A stretch of 64,000 nucleotides of DNA. Origin: Paenibacillus polymyxa. Its GTDB lineage: Bacteria; Bacillota; Bacilli; Paenibacillales; Paenibacillaceae. The DNA is taken from positions 20,335 through 84,334 of the forward strand of contig NZ_JAGGNR010000022.1 of the NCBI RefSeq assembly GCF_018614975.1, written 5' to 3'. A program made the position numbers and the translations under genes. The notes beneath the pieces are model-generated. The model was given only the letters and a program-made list of their open reading frames with translations. It had not been told where the DNA came from and did not search any database. Positions 63,542-64,000 of this stretch are shown in pieces. Each line of letters begins with the position of its first letter. Positions within the stretch are counted from its first letter, which is position 1.

Positions 63542-63905
63542 GATAGGCCGCCTGAATCAGTTGAATCATGGTGGTTGCCTTCTCTGCGGTTAACGGTTTA
63601 TTCAAAAAACCAGAAATGCCTAGCATTTCAACTTCATCCCTAGTTGTCTTCTGAATATCTGCTGATAAGATAATAATTTTGACATTGTTATCCGTTTCTC
63701 GAATCATTCGAAGCATTTCTTGTCCGTTCAAACCAGGCATCAGCAGGTCGGTGGTTATAAAATCAGGTTGAAATTCCTTGAATAGGTTGTATCCTTGTTC
63801 TCCATTGTTAGCAATCTGAATCTCGCATGCTGGAATATGATCAACAATCAGCTTTGTAAGCAATTTCTGTACGAAAATGGAGTCTTCCACGATTAATACT
63901 TTCAT
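63531..63905 (-). CDS. CheY-like single-domain response regulator
   Basis: A 124-residue receiver domain with no output domain. The acidic pocket (KVLIVEDSI), phosphoacceptor D53 (TTDLLMPGLNG) and conserved lysine (GFLNKPLT) are all present. The start at 63905 follows GAGGAG and is the family start; the frame to 63977 adds a long leader. It leads the operon with CheC and the diguanylate cyclase. No histidine kinase is in the visible part of the locus. Confidence 0.9.
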   Translation of the reverse strand: MKVLIVEDSIFVQKLLTKLIVDHIPACEIQIANNGEQGYNLFKEFQPDFITTDLLMPGLNGQEMLRMIRETDNNVKIIILSADIQKTTRDEVEMLGISGFLNKPLTAEKATTMIQLIQAAYHAE

Positions 63906-64000
63906 TTTCTCCTCAGTCTCCTTGATAAGATTGAATAAGTTAGATTCGTGTGCAATTGACATACTACGGCCCAGCATTTAAAGTAGAGTAAGAGGCTGGG

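Noticed and set aside
63906..64000. Cyclic di-GMP riboswitch before the CheY-CheC-DGC operon
   Set aside because: No GEMM-type core is seen; only a short CCCAGC/GCTGGG inverted repeat that reaches the window edge.
1..64000. CRISPR arrays, tRNA or rRNA genes, phage or complete transposase genes
   Set aside because: No regular repeat-spacer pattern, cloverleaf-like sequence or integrase/transposase frame was noticed on either strand.

Overview
The window looks like a chromosomal segment of a Paenibacillus-type, spore-forming, plant-polysaccharide-degrading Firmicute. The evidence is strong AGGAGG ribosome sites, a decayed germination permease of the GerAB type, Rex-, CcpA-, PyrR- and LicT-type control signals, and repeated cassettes of ABC sugar importer plus YesM/YesN-like two-component system that are typical of that genus. 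No rRNA, tRNA, CRISPR array, complete insertion sequence or phage region was seen. This is accessory metabolic territory with several gene remnants, not an island.

Layout: 0.1-6.6 kb holds a broken gene at the edge, a beta-helix protein, a DUF418 membrane protein, methionine aminopeptidase, a WYL regulator and a gerAB pseudogene. 6.6-9.4 kb is codBA (cytosine uptake and deamination) behind a complete PyrR-type attenuator. 9.4-13.1 kb has a small membrane/TPR-like protein and an acetoacetate-decarboxylase-like plus ketopantoate-reductase-like pair with a divergent LysR regulator. 13.2-15.6 kb is a GH4 glycosidase with a divergent AraC regulator and three phased direct repeats between them. 15.7-21.0 kb is a truncated APH-family gene followed by bglH-bglP-licT with two RAT/terminator switches and a CcpA site on the promoter. 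21.1-23.7 kb is an ArsR-type regulator divergent from a GH51 arabinofuranosidase. 23.7-27.5 kb has an intergenic repeat, an Sm-like/SR-rich protein, a Nudix hydrolase, a LysR regulator and a MetX-like hydrolase.

27.6-34.6 kb is a sugar importer (binding protein and two permeases) facing a YesM/YesN-like kinase and regulator. 35.2-41.3 kb is cydABCD (cytochrome bd plus its exporter) with a Rex operator. 41.4-46.7 kb carries two MFS exporters, LysR and TetR regulators, a DUF3237 protein with an operator array, and a GH3 remnant. 46.8-61.2 kb is a glycan utilisation locus: unknown hydrolase, response regulator, kinase, two tandem binding proteins and two permeases on one strand, a divergent AraC regulator, and a GH95 fucosidase. 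61.7-63.9 kb is a compact CheY-CheC-diguanylate cyclase operon.

How the parts work together: neither ABC cassette encodes an ATPase, and none of the glycosidases has a visible signal peptide. I infer that oligosaccharides are imported, powered by a shared ATPase encoded elsewhere, and hydrolysed inside the cell, with CcpA giving glucose repression. The most interesting items are the CheY-CheC-DGC operon, the PyrR attenuator on codBA, the uncharacterised hydrolase with its twin binding proteins, and the Sm-like/SR-rich/Gly-rich protein.
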